In this document: piece by piece, positions 1-7,546 of the stretch
How positions within the stretch are numbered: position 1 is the stretch's first letter
Layout: every line of letters starts with the position of its first letter
From: Nitrogeniibacter sp041600915
GTDB taxonomy: Bacteria > Pseudomonadota > Gammaproteobacteria > Burkholderiales > Rhodocyclaceae
Length of the DNA stretch: 18,560 nt
Assembly: GCA_041600915.1 (NCBI GenBank)
Contig: JBFIJC010000043.1
Span: 1 to 18,560 of the forward strand
Reading direction: 5' to 3'
Notes under the pieces: model-generated
Databases searched by the model: none
What the model saw: only the letters and a program-made list of their open reading frames with translations
What the model was told of the DNA's origin: nothing
Position numbers and translations under genes: made by a program

Positions 1-1
1 G

Positions 2-721
2 CAGGTCTTCCATGTGCGCGCCAGCTACGCCGAAGAAGTCGAGCGCATCGTGCGGCATTTTGCCAACTCCGGCATCAAGCGCGTCGGCATCCTGCACGAA
101 GACGACCCCTTCGGCGAGTCGATTCACAGCGCCTATGTCGATGCACTCAAGACCCATGGCCTTGAGGCCGCCGGACGCGGCATCAGCCCGCGCGGCAGTG
201 TCGACGTATCAGCCGCCGTGGCCACCGTAATGGCCGCCGACCCGCAAGGCGTACTGATCGGCACCGCCGGCGCGCCGACCGCGGTCGCCGCCAAGGCCAC
301 CCACACCGCCGGCCTGTTTGCGCCGCGTGTCGGCATCTCGGTCAACGACGCAGCCCAGATCGTCAAGACGGCCGGCATCGATGCCGCGCGCGGCTTTGGC
401 ATGGTGTCGGTCATGCCGGACCCGGGTTCATGCACACTCAAGATCTGCCAGGATCTGCGCACCCTGCACGACAGCCATGGCGACAAGGCCGAGCAACTGT
501 CGCCCAACACCATGGAAGGCTTCATCTCGGCACGCCTGATGTTGCTCGCCGCCACCAACGCCGGTGCGCCGCTGACCCGCGCCAAACTGCGCGACGCGAT
601 CGAAGCCCTCAACCCGGCCAATCTGTCGGGCTTTATGCTGAGCTACTCACCCACCCGCCACAACGGCTCCAGCTACCGCGACATTGGCGTGATCGGCGGC
701 AGTGGCCGCATGATGTACTGA
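2..721 (+). CDS. ABC transporter substrate-binding protein, type-1 periplasmic fold (5'-truncated)
   Basis: The reading frame is open from the first bases of the window, so the signal peptide and first lobe lie outside it. About 239 residues are visible, ending at the TGA at 719-721. The piece looks like the second half of a Leu/Ile/Val-type (Peripla_BP_6) binding protein: a Rossmann-like stretch RVGILHEDDPFGES, then SVDVSAAVATVMAADPQGVLIG, and the usual C-terminal helix region EGFISARLMLLAATNAGAPLTRAKLRDAIEAL. Proteins of this family bind small molecules, often amino acids or aromatic acids, in the periplasm and hand them to an ABC permease. The ligand cannot be read from the fragment, and no permease or ATPase gene is visible nearby. 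parC starts 15 bases downstream, so the two may be co-transcribed. Family call is solid; substrate is unknown. Confidence 0.85.
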   Translation, partial: QVFHVRASYAEEVERIVRHFANSGIKRVGILHEDDPFGESIHSAYVDALKTHGLEAAGRGISPRGSVDVSAAVATVMAADPQGVLIGTAGAPTAVAAKATHTAGLFAPRVGISVNDAAQIVKTAGIDAARGFGMVSVMPDPGSCTLKICQDLRTLHDSHGDKAEQLSPNTMEGFISARLMLLAATNAGAPLTRAKLRDAIEALNPANLSGFMLSYSPTRHNGSSYRDIGVIGGSGRMMY

Positions 722-736
722 GACCGACCCGATTTC

Positions 737-3109
737 ATGAGTAACGATTCTCTCGATCTGTTTGCCCCGCCACCCGCCGAGGAGGTCCCCTCGCCGGCCG
801 CAGAGGCACCACCGCCCGCGCCGCCGGGCGGCAATCCACCGCCACCGATGGGCGACGACGCCCTGCCGCTCGACCTCTTCGCCGAGCGCGCCTATCTCGC
901 CTACGCGATGAGCGTGGTCAAATCGCGCGCCCTGCCGCAGGTCGAAGACGGCATGAAGCCGGTGCAGCGCCGCATCCTCTTCGCCATGAACGAGATGCGC
1001 CTGTCGGCCAGCAGCAAGCATGTGAAATCGGCCCGCGTGGTCGGCGACGTGATCGGCAAATACCACCCGCACGGCGACAGCTCGGTGTACGACGCCATGG
1101 TGCGCACCGCGCAGGACTTCTCGCTGCGCTACCCGCTGGTCGACGGCCAGGGCAACTTCGGCTCGCGCGACGGCGACTCCGCCGCCGCCATGCGTTACAC
1201 CGAATGCCGCCTCACCCCGATTGCCGAGTTGCTGCTCGCCGAGATCGACCGTGGCACGGTCGATTTCCGCCCCAACTACGACGGCGCCTTCAAAGAGCCG
1301 GCGCTGCTGCCGGCGCGCCTGCCCTTCGTGCTGATGAACGGCGCCTCGGGCATTGCCGTGGGCATGGCCACCGAAATCCCGCCACACAATCTGCGCGAAG
1401 TCGCCAAGGCGGCCTGCCTGCTGATCCGCAAGCCCGAGGCCACGCTCGACGAAGTGATGGAAGTGCTGCCCGGCCCGGACTACCCCGGCGGCGGCCAGCT
1501 CATCTCGACCACCGAGACGCTGCGCGAAGCCTACGCCACCGGGCGCGGCAGCCTGCGCATGCGCGCGCGCTGGCGCGTCGAGGAGATGGCGCGCGGTCAG
1601 TGGCGGGTGATCATCGACGAGTTCCCGCATGGCGTCTCCGCCGCGCAGGTGCTGGCAGAGATCGAAACCCTCACCAATCCGCAGCCGCGCACCGGCAAGA
1701 AGGAAGTCTCGCAAGAACAAAAGCAGCTCAAGCAACTGGTGCTCGGTGTGCTCGAAACCGTGCGCGACGAATCTTCCGACAAGGCACCCATCCGCCTGGT
1801 GCTCGAGCCGCGCTCCAGCCGCCAGGGCCGCGACGAGTTCATGGCCGTGTTGCTCGCGCACACCAGCCTCGAAACCTCCACCTCGCTCAACCTGACCATG
1901 ATCGGCCGCGACGGCCGGCCGCAGCAGAAGAATCTGGTGCAGATCCTCAGCGAGTGGGTGGACTTCCGCTATGTGACGGTCGAGCGGCGTACCCGCCATC
2001 GCCTGGACGAAGTCGACCGGCGCATCCATATTCTCGAGGGCCGGATGATCGCCTTCCTCAACATCGAGGAAGTGATCCGCGTCATCCGCGAGTCGGACGA
2101 ACCCAAACCGGCACTGATCGAAGCCTTCGGCCTCACCGACATCCAGGCCGAAGACATCCTCGAGATCCGCCTGCGTCAGCTGGCGCGGCTCGAAGGCATC
2201 AAGATCGAGCAGGAACTGGCCAAGCTCAAGGAAGAGCGCGACGGCCTGACCCACCTGCTCGACAGCCGCGCGGCGATGACCAAGCTCATCCTCAAGGAGA
2301 TCGAGGCCGACACCAAGCAATACGGCGACGAACGCCGCACGCTGATCGAAACCGTGGCCCCGGTGGCGGTGGCTGAAGTGAGCGTGGCCGACGAACCGGT
2401 GACGGTGATCGTCTCCAAGAACGGCTGGGTACGCAGCCGCCAGGGCCACGGCATCGACGCCGAGAGCATCAACTACAAGACCGGCGACAGCGGCTTTGCG
2501 GTGATCGAAACCCGCAGCATCTGGCCGCTGATCGTGATCGACACCAAGGGCCGCGCCTACACCGTGCGCGTGGCCGACCTTCCGGGCGGACGCGGTGACG
2601 GCACGCCGATCGCCACCCTGGTCGAATTCCAGGACGGCGCCAAACTCGCTCAAGTGCTCACCGCCGCCCCCGAAGCGCACTTCATGTTTGCCAACTCGGG
2701 CGGTTACGGCTTCATCTGCAAGATCGCCGACGCCACCACGCGGCAGCGCGCCGGCAAGGCCTTCATGACGCTCGAAAAAGGCGAAAGAGTGCTGAGCCCG
2801 ACGCCCGTCAAAGGCGACTGGATTGCCGCGCTGTCCGACAACGGGCGGGTGCTGGTCTTCCCGAGCAGCGAAATGAAAGTGCAGTCGGGCGGTCGCGGCG
2901 TCATCGTCATGGCACTCGACGCCGACGCACAACTGGCCGCCGTCGCCGTGCCCGACAACGCCGACAACCTCGTCATTCAAGGCATTGGCCGCGGCAATCG
3001 CGCCACCGAGTTGAGCATCAAGCCCAATCAGCTCGAACTATGGCGTCACCGCCGCGCACGCAAGGGCGTGCCGCTGCCGCAGAAGATCAAACCCACCGGC
3101 GCAGCCTGA
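737..3109 (+). CDS. parC: DNA topoisomerase IV subunit A
   Basis: ParC cuts and passes DNA duplexes with ParE to decatenate daughter chromosomes. The 790-residue protein has the type IIA breakage-reunion core: AYAMSVVKSRALP at the N-terminus, the KYHPHGDSSVYD region, and MRYTECRLT with the catalytic tyrosine at Y154. At the quinolone-determining positions it has Ser115 and Asp119 (E. coli ParC Ser80 and Glu84), a sensitive-type Ser/acidic pair. The C-terminal beta-propeller (about 540-770) lacks a clear GyrA box, which favours ParC over GyrA. Residues 1-43 are a Pro/Ala-rich extension not present in E. coli ParC. The ATG at 737 has only a weak ribosome site (GAGACC). Upstream is a binding-protein gene; downstream is a strong terminator. 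ParE is not in the window. Confidence 0.97.
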   Translation: MSNDSLDLFAPPPAEEVPSPAAEAPPPAPPGGNPPPPMGDDALPLDLFAERAYLAYAMSVVKSRALPQVEDGMKPVQRRILFAMNEMRLSASSKHVKSARVVGDVIGKYHPHGDSSVYDAMVRTAQDFSLRYPLVDGQGNFGSRDGDSAAAMRYTECRLTPIAELLLAEIDRGTVDFRPNYDGAFKEPALLPARLPFVLMNGASGIAVGMATEIPPHNLREVAKAACLLIRKPEATLDEVMEVLPGPDYPGGGQLISTTETLREAYATGRGSLRMRARWRVEEMARGQWRVIIDEFPHGVSAAQVLAEIETLTNPQPRTGKKEVSQEQKQLKQLVLGVLETVRDESSDKAPIRLVLEPRSSRQGRDEFMAVLLAHTSLETSTSLNLTMIGRDGRPQQKNLVQILSEWVDFRYVTVERRTRHRLDEVDRRIHILEGRMIAFLNIEEVIRVIRESDEPKPALIEAFGLTDIQAEDILEIRLRQLARLEGIKIEQELAKLKEERDGLTHLLDSRAAMTKLILKEIEADTKQYGDERRTLIETVAPVAVAEVSVADEPVTVIVSKNGWVRSRQGHGIDAESINYKTGDSGFAVIETRSIWPLIVIDTKGRAYTVRVADLPGGRGDGTPIATLVEFQDGAKLAQVLTAAPEAHFMFANSGGYGFICKIADATTRQRAGKAFMTLEKGERVLSPTPVKGDWIAALSDNGRVLVFPSSEMKVQSGGRGVIVMALDADAQLAAVAVPDNADNLVIQGIGRGNRATELSIKPNQLELWRHRRARKGVPLPQKIKPTGAA

Positions 3110-3131
3110 GCCGGTTTTCGGGCCTGATCTC

Positions 3132-3170
3132 ACCCCCGGGTGCGGCGCAACACCGCCCCGGGGGTTTTCT
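3132..3170 (+). terminator. Intrinsic terminator of parC
   Basis: The arms ACCCCCGGG (3132-3140) and CCCGGGGGT (3157-3165) pair perfectly over 9 bp. A further GCGG/CCGC helix (3142-3145 with 3153-3156) extends the stem past a one-base bulge. The stem is followed by TTTTCTTTT. It begins 22 bases after the parC stop codon. Confidence 0.9.
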
Positions 3171-3418
3171 TTTCGATTTCCACCTACTCAGAGCATCGCC
3201 TTTTCATCGAACCCGCAATCTGGCTGGCATAACGCAAGGCTTTGCCCGGCCAGGTCCCGTCTAATAGGCGTTCCCGGCAACACCGGGGCCCCCGCCCCCG
3301 GTGTGGTGACGCACACGTTGCCACACCGGCGGGCCCTTCTGCTGCGCACAGCAAGACACAAACTCCGGGCCGGCAGCCACGCGCCTCCCTGTGCGCCCAG
3401 ACTCAAAGGAGACGCTCC
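3171..3418 (+). promoter_or_regulatory. Structured leader/intergenic region before the amino-acid binding-protein gene
   Basis: This non-coding stretch separates the parC terminator from the next start codon. It holds overlapping GC-rich hairpins. Helix A pairs ACACCGGGG (3280-3288) with CCCCGGTGT (3296-3304). Helix B pairs CCGGTGTGG (3298-3306) with CCACACCGG (3321-3329), extended by GCCC/GGGC (3294-3297 with 3331-3334). The helices share bases, so only one can form at a time. Neither is followed by a U-run, so this is not an ordinary terminator. No convincing sigma-70 promoter was found; TAATAG at 3262-3267 is a weak -10 candidate without a well-spaced -35. A good ribosome site AAAGGAG lies at 3405-3411. 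Confidence 0.5.
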
Positions 3419-4294
3419 ATGGCACATCGCCGCTTTCCCCGCCTGCTGATGCTCGCACTGAGCCTGTGGCTGGCCACCGCCGCGCAGGCCGACACGCTCG
3501 ACAAGATCCGCCGCACCGGCACGCTGACCATCGGCTGGGTCGGCGGCAACCCGCCCTTCGGGATTGAGACCGCCGGCTCCCCCGACGGCTACACCATTGA
3601 TATCTGTCGTCGCGTCGCCGCCGATCTTCAGGCGCAGCTCGGCTTGCCGGCACTGCAGATTGCGTATCGGGAAACGACCTGGGACACCCGCTTTACCGCG
3701 CTGGACAAGAACGAAACCGACATGGACTGCAGCGCCTCGACCATCACCCGCGAGCGTCTCGCCCGCTACGACTTCAGCCCGGCTTTCTATGTCACCGGCA
3801 CCCGCCTGCTCAGCCGCAAGAGCGACAGGATTCGTTCGATCGATGATCTGGCGAAGCGAAGCATCGCGCTCATCAAGAACACCACCGGTGAAAAGCTGGT
3901 GCTCGAATACAATGCCGCCGCCACGCTGGGGCTGACCCCGGTCTATGTCACCGATGCCGAATCCGGCCTGGCGGCAGTACGCGATGGCAAGGCCGCGGCC
4001 TTTGCGCTGGATGACATCATTCTCTATTCGCAGATTTCGGCTGCACCGGACGGGGCCGCGCAGTTCGAGGTGGTCGGTCCTTTCCTGTCGATCGAGCCCT
4101 ACGGCATCATGATGCGCAAGGACGACACCCGCTTTTCCGGCGCCGTCAGCGACAGCCTGCACCGTTTTCTGCCGACGCCGCACATGCCCGAGCTTTACCG
4201 GCGCTGGTTCAACACCGCCACGCTGAACGTGCCGCTCAACCGCCTCACCAAGGAAACCTTCACCACCCCAAATCGCGAACCTGCGTTTCCGTAG
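3419..4294 (+). CDS. Amino-acid ABC transporter substrate-binding protein (SBP_bac_3, glutamate/aspartate-type)
   Basis: A 291-residue secreted binding protein. The ATG at 3419 is chosen because AAAGGAG lies 7 bases upstream and because a typical signal peptide follows: Arg-rich start (MAHRRFPR), hydrophobic core LLMLALSLWLA, cleavage after AQA near residue 25. The open frame reaches back to 3242, but that part has no ribosome site or signal sequence. The mature protein opens with DTLDKIRRTGTLTIGW and has GYTIDICRRVA, the TRFTALDKNETDMDCSA segment and YDFSPAFYVTGTRLL, all typical of the GltI/polar amino-acid family. Such proteins deliver ligand to an ABC permease or sometimes to signalling proteins. 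No permease or ATPase gene is next to it, so it is an orphan here. The exact ligand is uncertain. Confidence 0.9.
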   Translation: MAHRRFPRLLMLALSLWLATAAQADTLDKIRRTGTLTIGWVGGNPPFGIETAGSPDGYTIDICRRVAADLQAQLGLPALQIAYRETTWDTRFTALDKNETDMDCSASTITRERLARYDFSPAFYVTGTRLLSRKSDRIRSIDDLAKRSIALIKNTTGEKLVLEYNAAATLGLTPVYVTDAESGLAAVRDGKAAAFALDDIILYSQISAAPDGAAQFEVVGPFLSIEPYGIMMRKDDTRFSGAVSDSLHRFLPTPHMPELYRRWFNTATLNVPLNRLTKETFTTPNREPAFP

Positions 4295-4369
4295 ACCTGT
4301 CATCTGCGCGCGACGCAGCCCGTCGCAACACCGCTCAAACGGACATCTCAGGCCAGCAAGCGCGCGGCG

Positions 4370-4834
4370 TCAGGCATCGACATCAAGCGCGGTATCGAAC
4401 TTGTTCCGAAAGCGCGACACCAGCGTGCGGAACTTGCGCAGGTTGTCGTCGGCGTACAGCACCTCGTCGCAAAAACGGTCGTAGGCATCCATGTCCGGCA
4501 CCACCACGATCAGCACGAAATCGATCTCGCCGGTCACCTGGTAGCACTGCTTCACGGCGGCATGGGCCGAGGTACGGCGGAGAAAGCGCTGGTACAGGTC
4601 CTTGCGGTCACGCTCCATCGTCACCTCCACAACGATATGCAGCAGCGGGCCGACGCGCTGCGGATCGAGCAAGACCACCTGGCGGGCGATGTAGCCACAC
4701 TCGGTCATGCGCTTGACCCGCTTGAGGCATGCCGGAGGCGACAAGCCGATCAGCTCGGCGAGCTTTTGATTGGTGAGCCCGGCATCGTGCTGGAGGATGC
4801 CAAGGATGCGTCGGTCGATACGATCAAGCGCCAT
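4370..4834 (-). CDS. Lrp/AsnC-family transcriptional regulator
   Basis: A 154-residue protein, normal length for the family. It starts LDRIDRRILGILQHDAGLTN, has a winged helix-turn-helix (TNQKLAELIGLSPPACLKRVKRM, residues about 21-43) and a C-terminal RAM ligand-binding/oligomerisation domain (residues about 62-145, with VTGEIDFVLIVVVPDMDAYDRF). Members bind DNA as dimers to octamers and usually sense amino acids. The ATG at 4834 has AGG a few bases upstream. The gene is divergent from a Gate-domain membrane protein across a 142-bp AT-rich region, the usual layout of a local regulator with its target transporter. Regulation of that neighbour, and autoregulation, are inferred from position only. 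Confidence 0.94.
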   Translation of the reverse strand: MALDRIDRRILGILQHDAGLTNQKLAELIGLSPPACLKRVKRMTECGYIARQVVLLDPQRVGPLLHIVVEVTMERDRKDLYQRFLRRTSAHAAVKQCYQVTGEIDFVLIVVVPDMDAYDRFCDEVLYADDNLRKFRTLVSRFRNKFDTALDVDA

Positions 4835-4976
4835 AACCTGCCTGCACGGAGTTTCGAATATTTCTTTTTTAACGCAAGAAAGAAAGTTTTTGGAAAGAAT
4901 TACGCACGCATTGCTGAATTATTTACCACGCTCGGGCCTAGACTGAGCGCTTGCAGACGCCCAGGCTAAAACCCGA
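4835..4976. promoter_or_regulatory. Divergent regulatory region between the Lrp-like regulator and the Gate-domain gene
   Basis: This gap is much more AT-rich than the surrounding DNA between about 4855 and 4925. It contains an inverted repeat TTTCTT (4861-4866) / AAGAAA (4876-4881), with centres 15 bp apart, followed by further A/T tracts. Lrp-family proteins typically bind degenerate AT-rich palindromes about 15 bp long, so this is a reasonable operator candidate. I could not fix a confident -35/-10 pair for either gene. Confidence 0.45.
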
Positions 4977-5924
4977 ATGACCGCCACGCCCCCACCCACC
5001 GCCCTGCACTCGGCCAGGACCTTCGCGCTTGAGGTGCTTTACGTCTACGGCGCCTTGCTCAAGGTGATGGTGCCGGCCTTGCTCATCGTGAAGGCGCTCG
5101 ATATGGCCGGCGGCAGCGAAATGCTGGCCTGGGCGCTGTCGCCCGTCATGTCACTGGTGGGCCTGCCCGACGCTCTTGGTCTGGTCTGGGCGGCGACCTT
5201 GCTCAGCAATATCTACGCGGGCCTGGTCGTTTTCTTTGCGCTTGCCGCCGATACGCCAGTCACGGCAGCACAAGCCACCGTGCTGGGCGCCATGATGCTG
5301 GTCGCCCACGCCCTTCCGGTCGAAGGCGCCGTTGCCAAAGCCGCCGGCGTGCACTGGCGCGCCACCTTATTGATCCGTCTGGTGGGGGCCATCACGCTGG
5401 GTGGCTTGCTGAATCTGCTCTATCAAGGCACCGGCTGGCTGGCGCATCCGGTCGATCTTCCCTGGCAGGCGCCCGCGGCCGCGCCCACGCTGGCAGCTTG
5501 GGCGCTCGACCAGGCACAAACACTGCTGTGGATTCTGGTGATCATCGCAACACTGATGGCCGTGCTTCGCCTGCTTCGTGCCCTGGGTATAGAAAAACTC
5601 ATTCATGCCCTGCTGGTCCCGGCGCTGCGGGTGATCGGCATTCGCGGTGAGGCCGCCAATATCACGGTCATCGGTGCCACGCTCGGCCTGACCTTCGGCG
5701 CAGGCCTGCTGCTCAAGGAGGTACGCAGCGGCACCCTGAGCCGCCGCGATGTTTTCCTTACACTGAGCTTTCTTGGCCTGTGTCACAGCCTGATTGAGGA
5801 CACCCTGCTGATTTTGCTGATGGGCGCTGATCTGTCGGGCATTCTTTGGGCCCGACTGCTCTTTGCGCTTGTGGTGATCCGGTTGCTCTCGCGGCTCCCG
5901 TTAAGACACACCGCCGACGCCTGA
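4977..5924 (+). CDS. Two-Gate-domain (nucleoside-recognition-type) inner-membrane protein, probable transporter
   Basis: A 315-residue, strongly hydrophobic protein with about eight membrane segments. It looks like two related halves of about 130 residues. MLAWALSPVMSLVGLPDALG (residues 49-68) resembles LIHALLVPALRVIGIRGEAA (208-227), and VAHALPVEGAVAKAAG (109-124) resembles LCHSLIEDTLLILLMG (268-283). The CHSLIEDT motif (269-276) and this layout match Gate-domain (Pfam nucleoside recognition) membrane proteins. Most of these have no assigned substrate. The divergent Lrp/AsnC-type neighbour makes amino-acid or related-metabolite export a plausible guess, not a demonstrated function. The ATG at 4977 lacks a clear ribosome site; a later start (for example Met31) is possible but would remove the first membrane segment. 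Confidence 0.75.
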   Translation: MTATPPPTALHSARTFALEVLYVYGALLKVMVPALLIVKALDMAGGSEMLAWALSPVMSLVGLPDALGLVWAATLLSNIYAGLVVFFALAADTPVTAAQATVLGAMMLVAHALPVEGAVAKAAGVHWRATLLIRLVGAITLGGLLNLLYQGTGWLAHPVDLPWQAPAAAPTLAAWALDQAQTLLWILVIIATLMAVLRLLRALGIEKLIHALLVPALRVIGIRGEAANITVIGATLGLTFGAGLLLKEVRSGTLSRRDVFLTLSFLGLCHSLIEDTLLILLMGADLSGILWARLLFALVVIRLLSRLPLRHTADA

Positions 5925-5930
5925 ACGACA

Positions 5931-5952
5931 AAGAGGCCCCGCAGGGCCTCTT
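5931..5952. terminator. Bidirectional terminator between convergent genes
   Basis: AAGAGGCCC (5931-5939) and GGGCCTCTT (5944-5952) form a perfect 9-bp stem with a CGCA loop. It lies 6 bases after the stop of the Gate-domain gene and 21 bases after that of the hemerythrin gene on the other strand. Short T-rich tails follow in both directions (TTCACATT; TTTGTCGTT), modest but adequate for convergent genes. Confidence 0.75.
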
Positions 5953-5973
5953 CACATTGCATAAAGACCTTAA

Positions 5974-6447
5974 CTACCAGAACTTCCACCACCACTTCTT
6001 CTCGCTCATCGACTGCTCCACGTGCGGGGCCCATGCCGGCGCGCCACCCACACTGATGAAGTAATCGGCAAAGCGCTTGTCCGCCTCCTTGATGTGATGG
6101 GTCAACCACACTTTGAGGAAGTGCAAGAGCTCAAAGGTAATCTTGGCCTCGCCCGAGTCAAGTTTGAGTTGCAAGGCATTGACCTGACCAATCAAGTCTT
6201 CATGGTTCTGCTTGTGCGCCTCAAACTCGGGGTAGTTCGACACGCGCATCAAGGACTCTTCGACCGCAAAGTGGGTGCGTGTGTAGTCGGCCAGGTCACC
6301 GAGAATCTTTCGGGATGTTGCCGAACCTTGCTGCGCATGAATCGCGTCGTGCAGACGGTTAAGCAAGTCGACCAGCACTTTGTGCTGCTCGTCGATCTCC
6401 TGAATACCGACGCCGTACGCATCGGACCATTGAAACAGATCAGCCAT
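5974..6447 (-). CDS. Bacteriohemerythrin
   Basis: A 157-residue four-helix protein that binds O2 reversibly at a non-haem di-iron site. All expected ligands are present in order: His22 (DEQH), His59 and Glu63 (HFAVE), His78 and His82 (HKQNH), His118 and Asp123 (HHIKEAD). Length fits a single-domain cytoplasmic hemerythrin plus a C-terminal tail of about 25 residues ending in KKWWWKFW, unusually rich in Trp and Lys. Such proteins store, carry or sense oxygen. The gene lies 67 bases downstream of motD on the same strand with no terminator between, so it may be co-transcribed with the stator gene and linked to aerotaxis or motility. Its ribosome site is weak (GAG upstream of the ATG). Confidence 0.95.
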   Translation of the reverse strand: MADLFQWSDAYGVGIQEIDEQHKVLVDLLNRLHDAIHAQQGSATSRKILGDLADYTRTHFAVEESLMRVSNYPEFEAHKQNHEDLIGQVNALQLKLDSGEAKITFELLHFLKVWLTHHIKEADKRFADYFISVGGAPAWAPHVEQSMSEKKWWWKFW

Positions 6448-6514
6448 GGCGCGCTCATTGTTAGAAAATGTAACGCCATCCTAAGCTTGTGCGGCGCAAC
6501 GGAGTTGATACACG

Positions 6515-7396
6515 TCAATTTTGAAGAATCATCCCCGGCCCGGCCTGACCAGCGGTGGCGCTGGGCAAGATGCTCTGGATTGCGTCGTCGCGGCGCAGCG
6601 GAACCACGGGCGGAAGTTCTTCTTCGACCAGAATGGATTCAATCAGCAAGGTCACTCGGCGATTCTGGCTGCGGCTCTCCGGGGTTTCGTTGTCAGCCAC
6701 CGGCCGCTGATCGCCATAGCCTGCGGCCGTCAGCCGCGCAGGTTCGACACCGGAATTGACGAACAAGCGCACCACGCTCGACGCACGCACTGCAGACAGC
6801 TCCCAGTTGGAAGGAAAGCGATAGGTGTTGATCGGCACATTGTCGGTATGACCTTCGATCACGATCGGAAACTCGGACCCGGCGAGCACCTGCGCTACCG
6901 CGCTCAAGGCACTCACGGCCTGCGCGCCAAGCAGTGCCTCGCCCGGCGCAAAAAGCACCTCGGCGTTGATCTCAACCTTGATGCCGTTAGCCCCTTCGGT
7001 CACCAGCACCTGACCGCCGTCCGACAGCGGTTTGAGTACGCGCCGGATCTCCTCAGCCATGCTCCTCACCTGCTTCACCGCGGCTTCTTTCGCCGCCTGC
7101 CTGGCCTGCTCAGCCGCTTGCTGTGCGCGATCGGGTTGTGGTTTCGCGATGGGAATCGGCCCGGTCGGCATGGTCACCTGCTGCACGACAATCTGGGTGC
7201 CTGACTCATTCACGCTCACGCTGCGAAACGCCTGAACCAGCGAATCGCTGAGCACACGGTACTTGCCCTCGTTGACTGAGCTGAGCGAGTACATCACCAC
7301 AAAGAAGGCAAACAACAGGGTAATGAAGTCGGCGTAGGACACAAGCCAGCGCTCGTGGTTTTCGTGCTCTTCTACGTCTCGGTTTCGTCTGGCCAT
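6515..7396 (-). CDS. motD: Flagellar motor stator protein, MotB/MotD family
   Basis: A 293-residue inner-membrane protein. The ATG at 7396 is chosen because family members start with the MARR...HENHERWLVSYADF pattern; the frame is open to 7561, but that extension has no similarity to motor proteins and contains the proposed promoter. There is one membrane helix (about 18-38) with the proton-binding Asp23 in YADF. A charged/Ala-rich linker (about 85-118, possible coiled coil) follows, then an OmpA-like peptidoglycan-binding domain with EGHTDNVPI (181-189), NWELSAVRA and NRRVTLLI. The start motif resembles Pseudomonas MotD more than E. coli MotB. It would pair with the MotA-family protein encoded at 11252-11992, which lies 3.9 kb away rather than adjacent. 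Confidence 0.9.
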   Translation of the reverse strand: MARRNRDVEEHENHERWLVSYADFITLLFAFFVVMYSLSSVNEGKYRVLSDSLVQAFRSVSVNESGTQIVVQQVTMPTGPIPIAKPQPDRAQQAAEQARQAAKEAAVKQVRSMAEEIRRVLKPLSDGGQVLVTEGANGIKVEINAEVLFAPGEALLGAQAVSALSAVAQVLAGSEFPIVIEGHTDNVPINTYRFPSNWELSAVRASSVVRLFVNSGVEPARLTAAGYGDQRPVADNETPESRSQNRRVTLLIESILVEEELPPVVPLRRDDAIQSILPSATAGQAGPGMILQN

Positions 7397-7462
7397 GGCG
7401 GCGTCCGGTCCTTCGGTGGCATCAGCTGCAATCAATGCAACGTTTGTGCCACCCACAGACTC

Positions 7463-7489
7463 ATTACGGCATCGCCCCCGCGCTCTTGA
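7463..7489 (-). promoter_or_regulatory. Candidate sigma-28 (FliA) promoter for motD
   Basis: On the minus strand this reads TCAA, exactly 15 bases, then GCCGTAAT. The FliA consensus is TAAA-N15-GCCGATAA: the -35 matches 3 of 4 and the -10 keeps the GCCG core at correct spacing. The predicted start near 7455 gives a leader of about 60 bases to the ATG at 7396. Confidence 0.6.
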
Positions 7490-7546
7490 GTACAGCCCCG
7501 CTCTGGGCTGTAAAAACGGCCAATCAGACATTTGCGCTTTCCGCGC

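Noticed and set aside
647..2980. A 777-codon open frame antisense to parC
   Set aside because: parC is unambiguous on the other strand. The antisense frame arises from high GC at third positions and gives a His/Ala/Arg/Gly-rich sequence without recognisable motifs.
3222..3250. Possible sigma-54 promoter (TGGC...TTGC) before the binding-protein gene
   Set aside because: The spacing between the GG and GC elements is wrong for sigma-54.
3188..4303. A 371-codon open frame antisense to the amino-acid binding protein
   Set aside because: The binding protein has a signal peptide, ribosome site and family motifs; the antisense frame has none.
4310..4326. Hairpin GCGACG/CGTCGC after the binding-protein gene as terminator
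   Set aside because: The stem is only 6 bp and no T-run follows on either strand.
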